The notes: generated by a model from the sequence alone, not told the origin. DNA of 64,000 nt from an uncultured Caryophanales bacterium (GCA_945873815.1 CAMCEE010000006.1:22623-86622), one strand, 5' to 3'. Positions 17,163 to 27,028 are shown, numbered from the stretch's first letter. Program-made: numbers and translations.

Positions 17163-18227
17163 ATGTTTAATTCATTACAACCATGGTCATTAATAGTCAT
17201 CTACTTAGTCTTAGCTGCAGCAATCTGTTTCTTGTCAAAGAAACTCGCCGATTACGTGGATGCGTTAGATAAAAAAACTAAAGTTTCCGGTGCTTTTATA
17301 GGTGCAGTTTTACTAGCAGCAGTCACTTCCCTTCCAGAATTGTTCACAAGTATTTCTGCAACGATTCTTCTTCCAGATTCTGCAAATCTAGTTGTTGGGA
17401 ATATCCTAGGATCAAATTTATTTAATTTAGCAATCATTGGATTTGCAATGATATTCTATTTTAAATCATTTGCAAAATCAAAATTTGAATTTAAATCGCA
17501 TTTCATCGTATTAGTTGGTGTATTAGGAATCTATGGAATCGTTTCATATGGTATTATGGGAAGTTCTTCCATTCAACCGATTTTTGGAACAAGCGGATAC
17601 TTAAAAAATGTAAACTGGATTGCGATATTGATTCTTATAATCTATGGAATTACTATATACTTCCAACCAAAAGAAGAAAATGATGAAGATAATGAAGAAA
17701 AAATTGACCCATATAAGAACTTATCATTAAAACAAGTAGTTATCAGATTTGTAATTTGTGCTTTATTATTAGTAGGAACATCAATCTTAATCACATACAA
17801 TACCGATGCAATCGCTAATGCATTTAACCTTGATGCAACTCTTGCTGGAGCAATATTCCTTGCAGTTGCAACATCCCTTCCAGAATTAGTATCAACAATC
17901 ACATTATGTAAAAAAGGGAACTTCAATGCTGCTTTAGGAGATATTATTGGATCTTGTCTATTCAATTTTACTATCATCGGACTAGCTGAATTCATGTCAT
18001 ATAAATCATCCTTATTACCAGGATATATCGCGGGAGATCCGAATATAATTAATGCGATTAAAATGATTATTATTACACTAGTTGTTATTGTATTCTTGAG
18101 CATTTCATTAATCGTGAATTATTATGCAAAGAGAAAAAATAAAGAAGAAGATAAAATAAATTATGTTATATATATCATTTCTGGAATCGCACTACTTTCT
18201 GGATACATTATCTTCCTAATTATATAA
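17163..18227 (+). CDS. Na+/Ca2+-exchanger family (CaCA) cation antiporter
   Basis: A 354-residue integral membrane protein with about ten hydrophobic segments in two homologous halves. The two alpha repeats carry A-V-T-S-L-P-E-L near residue 48 and A-V-A-T-S-L-P-E-L near residue 236, each followed by a G-N-I-L-G-S-N-L-F-N or G-D-I-I-G-S-C-L-F-N segment. These are the ion-binding signatures of the YrbG/CaCA superfamily. An acidic cytosolic loop (E-E-N-D-E-D-N-E-E) separates the halves. It probably exports Ca2+ in exchange for Na+ or H+; the ions are inferred. Confidence 0.92.
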   Translation: MFNSLQPWSLIVIYLVLAAAICFLSKKLADYVDALDKKTKVSGAFIGAVLLAAVTSLPELFTSISATILLPDSANLVVGNILGSNLFNLAIIGFAMIFYFKSFAKSKFEFKSHFIVLVGVLGIYGIVSYGIMGSSSIQPIFGTSGYLKNVNWIAILILIIYGITIYFQPKEENDEDNEEKIDPYKNLSLKQVVIRFVICALLLVGTSILITYNTDAIANAFNLDATLAGAIFLAVATSLPELVSTITLCKKGNFNAALGDIIGSCLFNFTIIGLAEFMSYKSSLLPGYIAGDPNIINAIKMIIITLVVIVFLSISLIVNYYAKRKNKEEDKINYVIYIISGIALLSGYIIFLII

Positions 18228-18238
18228 AACCAAATTAA

Positions 18239-18279
18239 AAGCGTAGATGCAGGCAAATATGCATTTACGCTTCTTTTTT
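18239..18279. terminator. Bidirectional terminator between convergent genes
   Basis: AAGCGTAGATGC (18239-18250) pairs with GCATTTACGCTT (18261-18272), with one G-U, over a 10-nt loop. On the + strand CTTTTTTT follows and ends the exchanger transcript. On the - strand the same stem is followed by TTAATTT and can end the DJ-1 transcript. Confidence 0.8.
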
Positions 18280-18827
18280 TATTCTCCTTTACAAGCGTTT
18301 CTTAATGATTCACTCGCTTTTTTTCCATGAAAGAATTCATAGATTCTAAGTCCAAAATCAATAGAATAATACATTGACTTCGCAGTGATGAAGTTGCCAT
18401 CACAAACTACTCCTTCATCACGTTTATAATTTCCATCTACCACATATTCTTCAAAGCCAGGGTAGCATGTATAATTCTTCCCTTTTAAATATCCTAATCT
18501 TCCAATTAACATAGGCGCAGCACAAATTGCAGATACCAATTTACCTTTGTCAGCAAAATAAGATATTATCTCATCAACTTTCTTTATGAAGGCGAGAATC
18601 TTAAAGCTTCCAGGTCCTCCTGGAATAATCAAAGCATCAAAAGAAGATAAATCAACCTCATCAATCGTTTTAGAAAGTACTAAATTATTTCCGCATTTTG
18701 TCGTTATTTCTTTTCTTCCCATCATAGAAGCAAGAATAACTTCCTCTCCTCCACGAATAAGAACGTCTTGTGTAGCAAGCGCTTCAACATCTTCAAATGC
18801 ATCACCGATTAACATCAAATATTTCAT
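18279..18827 (-). CDS. DJ-1/PfpI superfamily protein
   Basis: A 182-residue protein of the DJ-1/ThiJ class-I glutamine-amidotransferase-like fold. The nucleophile elbow is A-I-C-A-A-P (Cys near 102), preceded by L-I-I-P-G-G-P-G. The conserved Glu appears in D-A-F-E-D-V-E near the N-terminus. Members act as chaperones, deglycases or oxidative-stress proteins; which applies here is not known. It starts 11 bp after gatB with a weak AGGAT site, so it is probably the last gene of the pcrA-gatCAB-DJ-1 operon. Confidence 0.9.
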   Translation of the reverse strand: MKYLMLIGDAFEDVEALATQDVLIRGGEEVILASMMGRKEITTKCGNNLVLSKTIDEVDLSSFDALIIPGGPGSFKILAFIKKVDEIISYFADKGKLVSAICAAPMLIGRLGYLKGKNYTCYPGFEEYVVDGNYKRDEGVVCDGNFITAKSMYYSIDFGLRIYEFFHGKKASESLRNACKGE

Positions 18828-18838
18828 AATTAATGATC

Positions 18839-20269
18839 CTATCTCTTGTTTAATGATTCAACAACAAGTTTATTTGCAATTTGTGGGTTAACTTTTCCCT
18901 TACTTGCTTTCATAATTTGTCCAACTAAGAACCCAACTGCACGATCTTTTCCATTTTTATAATCAACAACGGATTGAGGGAATGAATCAATTACACTATC
19001 AACAAGAGATTGAATCTCGTCGACATTTGAATTTTGTTTCAATCCTAATTCATCTGCAATCTTTATCGCGGAAGCGTTATCTATTACCATATTTTCAAAT
19101 ACTTTACGTCCTTGATTAAATGATAATTCACCCTTTTCAAGCATAATAATAAGCGATAATAAATTATCTGGCGATACTTTAAATTGATTGATAGATAAAT
19201 TATTTTTATTTAGATATGCAAGAATATCTCCATTAATCCAGTTCCAAAACAATTTTGCTTTTGATGAATCAATCTTAACGCATTCATCAAAATAACGATT
19301 CATCGAAAGATCTTGTAACATTTGATTAGCTTCATCTTCACTCAATCCAAGACTAATGTATCTTTCGTATTTTTCAGATGCTAATTCAGGACAAGTATCT
19401 ATTGCATCTTGAACAAATTTATCACTTAATCTAATAGGAATGATGTTTGGTTCAGTGAAATACTTATAATCGACTGCATCAGTTTTCTTTCTCATCATGA
19501 CAGTTTCTTTTTTTATCTCATCAAAACGTCTTGTTTCTTGTTCTACAGGAATTCCTTTAAGAAGAAGTTTAGCTTGTCTAGAAACTTCATAATCAATTGC
19601 TCTTTGAACGTTTGCAATACTATTCAAATTCTTAACTTCAACTTTCGTTCCATATTTATCGCTTCCACAAGGTCTAATTGAGACATTAACATCACATCTT
19701 AACGAGCCTTCTTCCATCTTACCATCAGAGACTTCAGTAAATACGACGATTGATCTAATTGCATCAACGTATTTTGCCGCCTCTTCTCCTGAACGAATTT
19801 CAGGTTCTGAAACAATTTCAACAAGTGGAGTACCTGCACGGTTATAATCAACAAGCGTACAATCCGCCATATGGTGTTGCATACATGTATCTTCTTCCAT
19901 ATGTAATCTTTCAATGTGAATACGTTTAGAGGATCCATCATTCAACTTAATGTCCACATATCCCTTAGACCCGATTGGACGAGCTTGTTGTGTAATTTGG
20001 AATCCTTTTGGTAAATCGCTGTAAAAGTAATTTTTTCTATCAAACCACAATTCATGATCAATCTTCATATTCAATGCATTCGATACTCTAATCGCATTGA
20101 TTACTGCTTGTTTATTAACTATCGGCATCGTTCCTGGGAATGCCATATCTAAAGGTCTAACGCAAGTATTAGGTTCTTCACCAAAACTAACTTTACCGCT
20201 TGAAAACATCTTTGATTTAGTTTTCATTTCTACGTGAATTTCAATACCAATTATCGCTTCAAAATTCAT
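18839..20269 (-). CDS. gatB: Asp/Glu-tRNA(Asn/Gln) amidotransferase subunit B
   Basis: A 476-residue GatB. The N-terminal kinase-like domain starts with F-E-A-I-I-G-I-E-I-H-V-E, followed by F-S-S and F-P-G-T-M-P-I. The cradle domain is followed by the C-terminal YqeY-like tail ending G-K-V-N-P-Q-I-A-N-K. It activates Glu-tRNA(Gln) or Asp-tRNA(Asn) with ATP in the GatCAB complex. An upstream GTG start would overlap gatA by 8 bp; I prefer the ATG one base after the gatA stop, preceded by AGGTGAG. Since asnS is also present, the complex mainly needs to make Gln-tRNA(Gln). Confidence 0.97.
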   Translation of the reverse strand: MNFEAIIGIEIHVEMKTKSKMFSSGKVSFGEEPNTCVRPLDMAFPGTMPIVNKQAVINAIRVSNALNMKIDHELWFDRKNYFYSDLPKGFQITQQARPIGSKGYVDIKLNDGSSKRIHIERLHMEEDTCMQHHMADCTLVDYNRAGTPLVEIVSEPEIRSGEEAAKYVDAIRSIVVFTEVSDGKMEEGSLRCDVNVSIRPCGSDKYGTKVEVKNLNSIANVQRAIDYEVSRQAKLLLKGIPVEQETRRFDEIKKETVMMRKKTDAVDYKYFTEPNIIPIRLSDKFVQDAIDTCPELASEKYERYISLGLSEDEANQMLQDLSMNRYFDECVKIDSSKAKLFWNWINGDILAYLNKNNLSINQFKVSPDNLLSLIIMLEKGELSFNQGRKVFENMVIDNASAIKIADELGLKQNSNVDEIQSLVDSVIDSFPQSVVDYKNGKDRAVGFLVGQIMKASKGKVNPQIANKLVVESLNKR

Positions 20270-20270
20270 C

Positions 20271-21749
20271 CTACTCACCTACTTTCTTTGCATATATGTT
20301 CTTCAAATCCAATTTACTTTCAAGAGCATATGCAATGTTGAAACATTCAGATTCAGTAAATGCTTTTGTCATAATATTAACATCAAATGGGAACCCGTCA
20401 TCTAATCCCATTGGAATAGAAATAGATGGTAAACCAGCAAAATTACCCATTGCAAGATGATTTTCAATCGCCATAGTACCTTGATCAAGTTTATCACTTA
20501 TATTATCGTTTGAAATAAATGGATTTCTAATAATACCTCCACATGGAGTTACAATCGCATCGTATGAAGATAAGATCTCATTCACCTTATTAACAACAAT
20601 CCTTCTAATCTTTTGTGCACGTAGGAATAATTCTTCTTGATTATCTTTAAATAATGAATAAGAACCAATTACAAATCTTCTCTTAATCAATTCGGAGAAT
20701 CCTGCAGTTCTTGCTTTCATCATAACTTCTTGATATGTTTTTTCTTCGCCAATTCGAGGCCCAAATTTGATTCCATCAAGATTTGCATTATTAGATGTAG
20801 CTTCAGCACAAGAAATAATCATATACGTTGGATAGATAGCCGCAAGTAATCTTAAATCAATGGATACTTCTTCAACACTAGCTCCAAGTGAAACAAATAT
20901 ATCTTTTATCTTATTCATACCATCTAAGATAGGTTGATCCTTAATTGATTCATTTAGTTCTTTAATATAAGCTATTCTTTTTCCATTTAAACTCTTTTCT
21001 AGATCTTTTAAATAATCAGGAACCGCATTAATTGATGAAGTAGCATCATGAGATAAATCTTCTCCCGCAAGAACATTCAAAACAAGTGCAGCATCTTTAA
21101 CAGTTCTAGTAAAATATGCAACGTGATCTAATGATGGAGCAAAAGGAAATAAACCATAACGAGAAATCCTTCCCCAAGATGGTTTCATTCCAACTAATCC
21201 TGCATACGAAGCAGGTTTTCTTACTGAATCACCAGTATCAGAGCCAAGAGAAAATGGCACAATTCCTTGAGCAACAATTGAAGCAGATCCGCAAGAAGAT
21301 CCACCAATCTTATATGTGTGAGTAGGATCATATGGATTATATGTAATTCCTTTATGTCCTGTAGTACCAGTTCCCCCCATTGCAAGTTCATCTAGAGTAG
21401 TTTTTGCAATTAACACTGCTTTCTTTTCTTTTAATTTTGCAATTACTGTTGCATCGAAGCAAGGAATATAATCTTTTAAAATATCACTAGAAGCAGTAGT
21501 TAAAATATCCTTTGTTGCAAAATTATCCTTCGCGACGAAAGGAATGCCCCAAAACACATTATCTTCTTCAACTTCATTTAATGAAGAAGCAAATTCCAAT
21601 GCTTCTTTTTCAGCAAGTGTTTCGATTGCATTTGTATTTTCTCTTTTAATTTCTTCAATCACTTCCTTAGCGAGTTCTAAAGGAGTAACTTTCTTAGAAA
21701 CTAATAATTCATGTAATTCCTCTATTGTTTTTCCGATGTAATTACTCAT
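20271..21749 (-). CDS. gatA: Asp/Glu-tRNA amidotransferase subunit A
   Basis: A 492-residue amidase-signature enzyme that frees ammonia from glutamine for GatB. The catalytic Lys lies in V-A-K-D-N-F, and the Ser-cisSer pair lies in G-G-S-S-C-G-S-A and S-D-T-G-D-S-V-R. Two glycines usual in these motifs are replaced (GGSSGGSA by GGSSCGSA and TGGS by TGDS), but the catalytic residues remain. The start two bases after the gatC stop is chosen because longer forms overlap gatC and add a Trp-rich extension not seen in the family. Confidence 0.95.
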   Translation of the reverse strand: MSNYIGKTIEELHELLVSKKVTPLELAKEVIEEIKRENTNAIETLAEKEALEFASSLNEVEEDNVFWGIPFVAKDNFATKDILTTASSDILKDYIPCFDATVIAKLKEKKAVLIAKTTLDELAMGGTGTTGHKGITYNPYDPTHTYKIGGSSCGSASIVAQGIVPFSLGSDTGDSVRKPASYAGLVGMKPSWGRISRYGLFPFAPSLDHVAYFTRTVKDAALVLNVLAGEDLSHDATSSINAVPDYLKDLEKSLNGKRIAYIKELNESIKDQPILDGMNKIKDIFVSLGASVEEVSIDLRLLAAIYPTYMIISCAEATSNNANLDGIKFGPRIGEEKTYQEVMMKARTAGFSELIKRRFVIGSYSLFKDNQEELFLRAQKIRRIVVNKVNEILSSYDAIVTPCGGIIRNPFISNDNISDKLDQGTMAIENHLAMGNFAGLPSISIPMGLDDGFPFDVNIMTKAFTESECFNIAYALESKLDLKNIYAKKVGE

Positions 21750-21750
21750 A

Positions 21751-22047
21751 TTATCCCACCACCTTTGGAAGCTTAATTTGTCCATCGACAACATCTTTTG
21801 CATTTCTTAAAATATCATCTTTTGATAATGATGGTTCCTCTACGTCATCTCTTAAATAATCCGTATAAATATCAAAAGGGAAAGTCATCGGCGATACATT
21901 TTCTAAACCATCAATTTCACCAAGTAATTCCATTTGTTTAGTAAGAACATCAAATTCTTTTAATAACACTTCATATTGTTCATCTGACATGTCAAACATT
22001 AAATTATTCGCACATTTTACTAATAATGCTTTATCATATTTAACCAT
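21751..22047 (-). CDS. gatC: Asp/Glu-tRNA amidotransferase subunit C
   Basis: A 98-residue GatC, the small belt subunit that holds GatA to GatB. It shows the usual N-terminal helix (L-x-x-C-A-N-N-L-M-F), the central F-D-V-L-T-K-Q-M-E-L-L segment, and the C-terminal L-R-D-D-V-x-E-P-S-L followed by D-I-L-R-N-A. AAAGGAG supports the start. Its first codons overlap the end of pcrA by 8 bp. Confidence 0.95.
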   Translation of the reverse strand: MVKYDKALLVKCANNLMFDMSDEQYEVLLKEFDVLTKQMELLGEIDGLENVSPMTFPFDIYTDYLRDDVEEPSLSKDDILRNAKDVVDGQIKLPKVVG

Positions 22048-24262
22048 TGTTATTATCTCCTTTCTTTATTGATATATGATTCCCTAATAGAGTTTTCTTT
22101 CCTTCAATTCCATCGAATTGGACAACGATCAGTTTATCGATTACTTCAACTACTTTCCCTCTACCGTAAGTAGTATGTATTACAATATCTCCAACCTTCC
22201 AGTCTGTAATGCCGTTTGTCTCACTCGATAATGCGACCTGCTTAGCAGAAATATCTTTCTTAATAAATCCTGCAGGTTTATAAATCGTTTGTGAAGAAGA
22301 ATTGTATAAAGATCTAAAATCCGTCTTCTTAGTTTCAAGTCCAGCTTCTTTAATAAATCTAGAAGGTTGAAGTGGGCATTGCATGACATAAGAATAATCT
22401 TGATTTGATGAAATAGATAATTCCTTTTTAGCACGTGTCATTGCAACGTATGCTAAGCGTCTTTCTTCTTCTAATCCCGTTCTTGATTCAGATATTGATC
22501 TTTCCGATGGGAACACTCCATCACAGAATCCATAAATGAACACATTATCAAACTCCAGACCTTTTGCAGTATGAACAGTCATTAATGAAACATAATCTCC
22601 AGTACTAACATCATCCTGTGCCGATTGAAGCATCGCATTATTAACAAAATCATCAAAATGCATAGTCGGATTTTCTTTCAAAAATCCATCAACATATGAA
22701 ATCAATTCCTTTACGTTTTCTATTCTTTCATCCGCATTATCATCTTCTTCTTTTAAATACGCAAAATATCCAATATTCGTGATAAAATTCTCTAATACAT
22801 TTGAAAGAGAACGATTATCTAGTTCAATTTCATTATTGACGATTTTCATTTGTTCAATAATGTTAATCCATCCCACTCTTTGTTTCAAAGTTAATGGAGA
22901 AGAATTGATATTCTCTTTTATGTACAAAAATAATGTTTGTCCTATTTTTTTAGCTTCATCAATAATTTTTTGTTCTGTAGTAGGACCGATATTCTTTTTA
23001 GGAACGTTAATGATTCTTAAAAATGCAGTATCATCTGCAGGATTAACAATTAATCTAAAATAGGAAATGATATCCTTAATTTCACGTCTTTGATAGAATT
23101 TCATTCCACCAAATATTCTATATGGAATACGATACATACCTAAAACCGTTTCTAAATCACGCGTTAAATAGTTTACTCGATAGAGAACTGCAATATCTTT
23201 ATAATTAACATTTTTTAGTTTATGAAGATCGATAATTGAAGTTACCACATGTGTGGATTCCTCTCTTTGTGTCCTTGCGTTAAATACTCTAATCGGAGTT
23301 CCTTCATCTCCAAGTGAATATAATGCTTTTTGTACTCTTTCCTTATTACAAGCAATAAGTTTATTCGAAGAAGAAAGAATAGTTTTCGTGGAACGATAAT
23401 TCCTATCAAGGATAATCGTATTCACCTTTGCACCCTTATAGATGTAGTTAACATTTTCTTCCAAATCCATGATTAAATGATGATTTGCACCTCTCCAAGT
23501 ATAAATAGTTTGATCAGGATCTCCAACGACATATAGACTTGTTTCTCTATTCATAAGGAGTGAAATAAGTTTAAATTGAACGTCATTTATATCTTGAAAT
23601 TCATCTATCAATATATGTGAGATTCCACGCATATATCTTTCTCGTACACCATTATCTTTATCTTCTAATATATCAATCGTTTTTAAAAGTAAATCATCAA
23701 AATCAAAAGAATGTCTTTCATATAAAATCTCAGTATACTCTCTAAAATAGACTTTAAAATCTTTTAAAGTAGAATCAGGATATTCATCATTTTTAATGTC
23801 TTCATATTCTAATCCTCTCATTTTTTTATTGCCAATCCATTCTAAGCACTTCTTAATATTTGCATCGGTTTTAGGAAGATGATGAAGTTCAGAAAAAATG
23901 TATTTCATAATTCCTAATTGATCTTCCTCATCAAGAATAGTGAAATTTCTAGGATACCCTATATGCTCTGCTTCAAAACGCAAAAATCTAGCACACCAAG
24001 AATGAATTGTCCCAAGAAACAATCCCGATACATCTCCACATATTGAAACTACTCTTTCCTTTATTTCCTTTGCAGCTTTATTCGTGAAAGTTAATGCAAT
24101 AATTGAATAAGGAGATACTCCCATTTCTTCTAATAAATATGAAATTCTATATGTTAATACTCTTGTTTTTCCAGATCCAGCACCTGCAACAACTCTAGTA
24201 TATTGGCTATTACAAGTAACTCCAGCGTATTGTTCATCGTTCAATAAAGTTCTATAATCCAT
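22040..24262 (-). CDS. pcrA: UvrD/PcrA-type 3'-5' DNA helicase
   Basis: A 740-residue superfamily-1A helicase. Motif I is G-A-G-S-G-K-T (about 28-34), motif II is D-E-F-Q-D-I, motif III is G-D-P-D-Q-T-I-Y-T-W-R-G-A, motif V is V-H-T-A-K-G-L-E-F, and motif VI is V-A-M-T-R-A-K-K-E-L. The C-terminal 55 residues (V-G-D-I-V-x-H-x-x-Y-G-R-G-K-V) form the Tudor-like RNA-polymerase-binding domain of PcrA. It acts in repair and replication-conflict resolution. It leads the operon with gatCAB; an AAGGAG site precedes it. Confidence 0.96.
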   Translation of the reverse strand: MDYRTLLNDEQYAGVTCNSQYTRVVAGAGSGKTRVLTYRISYLLEEMGVSPYSIIALTFTNKAAKEIKERVVSICGDVSGLFLGTIHSWCARFLRFEAEHIGYPRNFTILDEEDQLGIMKYIFSELHHLPKTDANIKKCLEWIGNKKMRGLEYEDIKNDEYPDSTLKDFKVYFREYTEILYERHSFDFDDLLLKTIDILEDKDNGVRERYMRGISHILIDEFQDINDVQFKLISLLMNRETSLYVVGDPDQTIYTWRGANHHLIMDLEENVNYIYKGAKVNTIILDRNYRSTKTILSSSNKLIACNKERVQKALYSLGDEGTPIRVFNARTQREESTHVVTSIIDLHKLKNVNYKDIAVLYRVNYLTRDLETVLGMYRIPYRIFGGMKFYQRREIKDIISYFRLIVNPADDTAFLRIINVPKKNIGPTTEQKIIDEAKKIGQTLFLYIKENINSSPLTLKQRVGWINIIEQMKIVNNEIELDNRSLSNVLENFITNIGYFAYLKEEDDNADERIENVKELISYVDGFLKENPTMHFDDFVNNAMLQSAQDDVSTGDYVSLMTVHTAKGLEFDNVFIYGFCDGVFPSERSISESRTGLEEERRLAYVAMTRAKKELSISSNQDYSYVMQCPLQPSRFIKEAGLETKKTDFRSLYNSSSQTIYKPAGFIKKDISAKQVALSSETNGITDWKVGDIVIHTTYGRGKVVEVIDKLIVVQFDGIEGKKTLLGNHISIKKGDNNNG

Positions 24263-24342
24263 ATGGCTTTACTCCTTGCTATATGATTATATCATATATT
24301 ATTTTTCGCTCCTACATTAAAACAAAATGATTACAAAATTTA

Positions 24343-24789
24343 TCATAAACAAAATGATAAATCATTCATCGTATTTATCATTTCTCTAATATTCTCAAAT
24401 CCATAGATCTCATTGATGATTATCTTGTTTTCTATTACAAATAGTAAGGGAACACTTTCATACGAAATATCCTGATAATTCATTACTCCAATATTCGATT
24501 TATTAATTTTTTTTCTTACTTCTTGATAATCAAGTAAAAATAAATCAAAATCGGCCTCATTTTTCTTATGATTCAATACTTCTATTGTATTTTGACAAGC
24601 TAAGCAAGAAGAAGAAAAAATTAATACATAATAACGGTTTATCATCTTCAAAAAAATTTCATTCAATGGGATTCTTTCAAATGAAATATCTTCTTTTATT
24701 CCACTCGGTTCGCTTTCACTAATAGAAGAGCAAGAAACAGTAAAAGCAAAAATAAAACAAAAAAGAACATTAAAGAACCTTTTATTCAT
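24343..24789 (-). CDS. Lipoprotein with thioredoxin-like fold (CxxC)
   Basis: A 148-residue lipoprotein. The first 20 residues form a lipoprotein signal with Cys20 in F-T-V-S-C. The mature part has Y-V-L-I-F-S-S-S-C-L-A-C-Q, a thioredoxin-type active site CLAC after a beta strand, and later S-V-P-L-L-F-V-I, which matches the cis-Pro loop position. It probably acts as a surface thiol-disulfide protein. GAGGAGG supports this start; an in-frame extension upstream would run into the divergent gene. It lies divergent from the three membrane genes at 24872. Confidence 0.75.
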   Translation of the reverse strand: MNKRFFNVLFCFIFAFTVSCSSISESEPSGIKEDISFERIPLNEIFLKMINRYYVLIFSSSCLACQNTIEVLNHKKNEADFDLFLLDYQEVRKKINKSNIGVMNYQDISYESVPLLFVIENKIIINEIYGFENIREMINTMNDLSFCL

Positions 24790-24871
24790 AATTTTTCCCT
24801 CCTCTATTATATTTATTACGTAAATTATTCTTTTTTTTCTTAACAAATGGTAAAATACTATTGGTGATTCA

Positions 24872-25792
24872 ATGAAAAAGTACGAAGGAGTAAAAGCATT
24901 AGCTTTTGTGTCAATCATTTCTGCTATATGCTTAATACTAATACTCATGACTCATTTCACTGGTAGTGTAGGGATTATTCTACTACTAACATTACCACTT
25001 TGTGCTAGTCTAGTTTCACTAAGCGTCAATAAAAGGTATGTATTAACATATGTAGTTGCAACGTTATTGATGTCAATTATTGACATTCAACTCGCACTAT
25101 TTGTTGTATTACCATCATTATTATCTGGCACTCTATTTGGTATATTAATCAAAAGATTCATCCACGGATATTACATCATTATAATCAATTCTCTCTTTCA
25201 ATTATTACTTGAGGTTGGAGCAATCTACTTAGTTAGAACCATTTACAACGTAGATATCATTAAAACGATTTCAACAATAATAAAACTCGATGATAATGAT
25301 TTTCATCAAATATCCTTCTTGTTTATCTTCTTAATATCTTTAATAGAAACAACTCTATCCTATTTAATCATTAGTAATGAACTAAAGAAGATTTCATTTT
25401 CATTTAATGAAAAAAACGATAGTTTTATGCCAATACTAATAATGAACATTGTCTTACTCAGCTTATCTATTAGTTTTTTCTTCATAAATAAACTAATATC
25501 ATATCTCACATTAGGAATATATCTATATTTCGCAGTTATATTAGGTTACTATATATTTAGTTTTCACGAGAAAAAGGCCATGTTAATCACTCAATGTGGC
25601 TTGTACATAATATCATTAATAATTACATTAATTGTTTCCTCTTTTATTGATATTACGTATTACCCTCTACTACTATTTATTATTCCAGGCAGTGAAATCC
25701 TTTCAAGTATATACATTATTATTAAATGCTTGATATCAAAAAGAAGATTATCTGACGCAACTGCATTTCAAACTATATTAAAAGAAAATTAA
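24872..25792 (+). CDS. Polytopic membrane protein, YybS/DUF2232-like or ECF-S-like
   Basis: A 306-residue protein with about eight hydrophobic segments and short loops. The organisation (M-K-K-Y-E-G-V-K-A-L-A start, Gly-rich second helix pair, long C-terminal helices) recalls DUF2232/YybS proteins and the S components of ECF transporters, but no motif settles this. It is the first of three closely spaced genes. The ribosome binding site is weak (GGTGAT). Function unknown. Confidence 0.6.
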   Translation: MKKYEGVKALAFVSIISAICLILILMTHFTGSVGIILLLTLPLCASLVSLSVNKRYVLTYVVATLLMSIIDIQLALFVVLPSLLSGTLFGILIKRFIHGYYIIIINSLFQLLLEVGAIYLVRTIYNVDIIKTISTIIKLDDNDFHQISFLFIFLISLIETTLSYLIISNELKKISFSFNEKNDSFMPILIMNIVLLSLSISFFFINKLISYLTLGIYLYFAVILGYYIFSFHEKKAMLITQCGLYIISLIITLIVSSFIDITYYPLLLFIIPGSEILSSIYIIIKCLISKRRLSDATAFQTILKEN

Positions 25793-25809
25793 AAAGAAAG
25801 GATAGGAAA

Positions 25810-26250
25810 ATGTTCGATTTTTTAAAAACCGTTGGACAAGGTGCTCTATATTTAATTTTTTCACCATTCATTTTACTTGGTGTTGCTCTTTATAGTGTTT
25901 ATGCAATATTTTTATTCTTTTTTATGTTTATTAAAAGAATCGTCTTATTCTTTAAAGGCGAAGATATGAAAGAAGAATCACGTTACGATTTAGTCGCTAA
26001 AGTACATCTTCAAAATCAAGATATTGAAGAAGAAACTAAGCAAAATTCAATCGATGTTCCTTCAACAAACTTAATTAAGGAACAAACAACTATTATTCAA
26101 TCACCAATCATTATTCAAACAGATGAACAAGGGAGAATTAAAAGCGTTCATAATGTTTCTCCAAACGGTCAATTATCATCAAATAATGCAAACGTATTAA
26201 TAAATAAAGATGAAACACCTTCTATAGAAACAAGGAGGGATGATGAATGA
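25810..26250 (+). CDS. Membrane-anchored protein with disordered tail
   Basis: A 146-residue protein with a short start (M-F-D-F-L-K), one long hydrophobic stretch (about 12-48) that may form one or two helices, a basic K-R end to it, and a polar, Gln-, Asn- and Ser-rich tail of about 95 residues. I do not recognise the family. It lies 17 bp after the YybS-like gene with an AAAGGA site, and its stop overlaps the next start by 4 bp. Confidence 0.6.
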   Translation: MFDFLKTVGQGALYLIFSPFILLGVALYSVYAIFLFFFMFIKRIVLFFKGEDMKEESRYDLVAKVHLQNQDIEEETKQNSIDVPSTNLIKEQTTIIQSPIIIQTDEQGRIKSVHNVSPNGQLSSNNANVLINKDETPSIETRRDDE

Positions 26251-26939
26251 TTACTCTTTTAATTAAGCTTTCCGAATCTGATAAGAGAGTTTTAATTGCT
26301 TTACTCTTAATTATAATTCTCATATTGATTATTGTTGGCTATCTTGTAAAATTAATCAAATATATCGTCAAGGTTCAAGCGCACCACGTCGATAAAGCGA
26401 TGTATGATATATTAGATGCAAACTTAATAACTGAAAAGAAAACGTTCTTTAAAGTATCATGGGAAAAAAGTAGAAGAAAATTCTATTACGATGCACGCAT
26501 TCCAATGATTGTAATAATCCTAATGATCTCTTTGATTCTTGTTTATCAAACCTTCAAAGGTGATTATTCATGGTCATTCATCGGAGAAAATCTCTATGAT
26601 GCATCATTCACTTTACATTTCCCAACAGAAAACTTCTTTGGTTTACAATTGATTTCCAATTGGCCAACAATTTCAAAAGCAAGTGTTTTCCATTTTGATA
26701 GTTTCGAAGCATGGATAAGTTATATTTTCTTCATTGCAATATCATATGGTGCTATTCACTTTCTAGTATGCACCTGTGCATTAATGGCACGTGATATCTA
26801 TACAATAAAAGCAGGAAATGATTATTTCCATAAAGATATAAAAGATTTAAAGAAAGCAAAAATGGAAGCTCAACAAGCTCATAGAAAGAATCCAACACAA
26901 GAAATGATGGATTATGTAGAAAATAAAGATAAAGACTAA
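26247..26939 (+). CDS. Membrane protein of unknown function
   Basis: A 230-residue protein with three clear hydrophobic helices (about 17-40, 88-108 and 155-180), a basic loop between the first two, and a Trp- and Phe-rich external segment between the second and third. The C-terminal 45 residues are charged and helical. It overlaps the preceding gene by ATGA, so it is translationally coupled. No family is recognised. Confidence 0.6.
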   Translation: MITLLIKLSESDKRVLIALLLIIILILIIVGYLVKLIKYIVKVQAHHVDKAMYDILDANLITEKKTFFKVSWEKSRRKFYYDARIPMIVIILMISLILVYQTFKGDYSWSFIGENLYDASFTLHFPTENFFGLQLISNWPTISKASVFHFDSFEAWISYIFFIAISYGAIHFLVCTCALMARDIYTIKAGNDYFHKDIKDLKKAKMEAQQAHRKNPTQEMMDYVENKDKD

Positions 26940-26946
26940 TAATCAT

Positions 26947-27028
26947 AAAGGATGTATGAAACTAATGTAAAACGAAAAAGCTGGACCACAACTTTATCAT
27001 TGAACTACCTTGTTTCCATCCTTTTTTT
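26947..27028 (+). terminator. Terminator of the 24.9-26.9 kb operon
   Basis: AAAGGATG-TAT-GAAAC (26947-26962) pairs with GTTTC-CATCCTTT (27012-27024), followed by TTTTTTT. The loop is long (about 49 nt) and holds a small AAAG/CTTT hairpin. It lies 8 bp past the last stop codon. Confidence 0.7.

Noticed and set aside
26947..27024. - strand CAAGGTAGTTCAAT resembles the SAM riboswitch core before metK
   Set aside because: None of the other riboswitch parts are present, and the stretch is explained as the loop of a long terminator.
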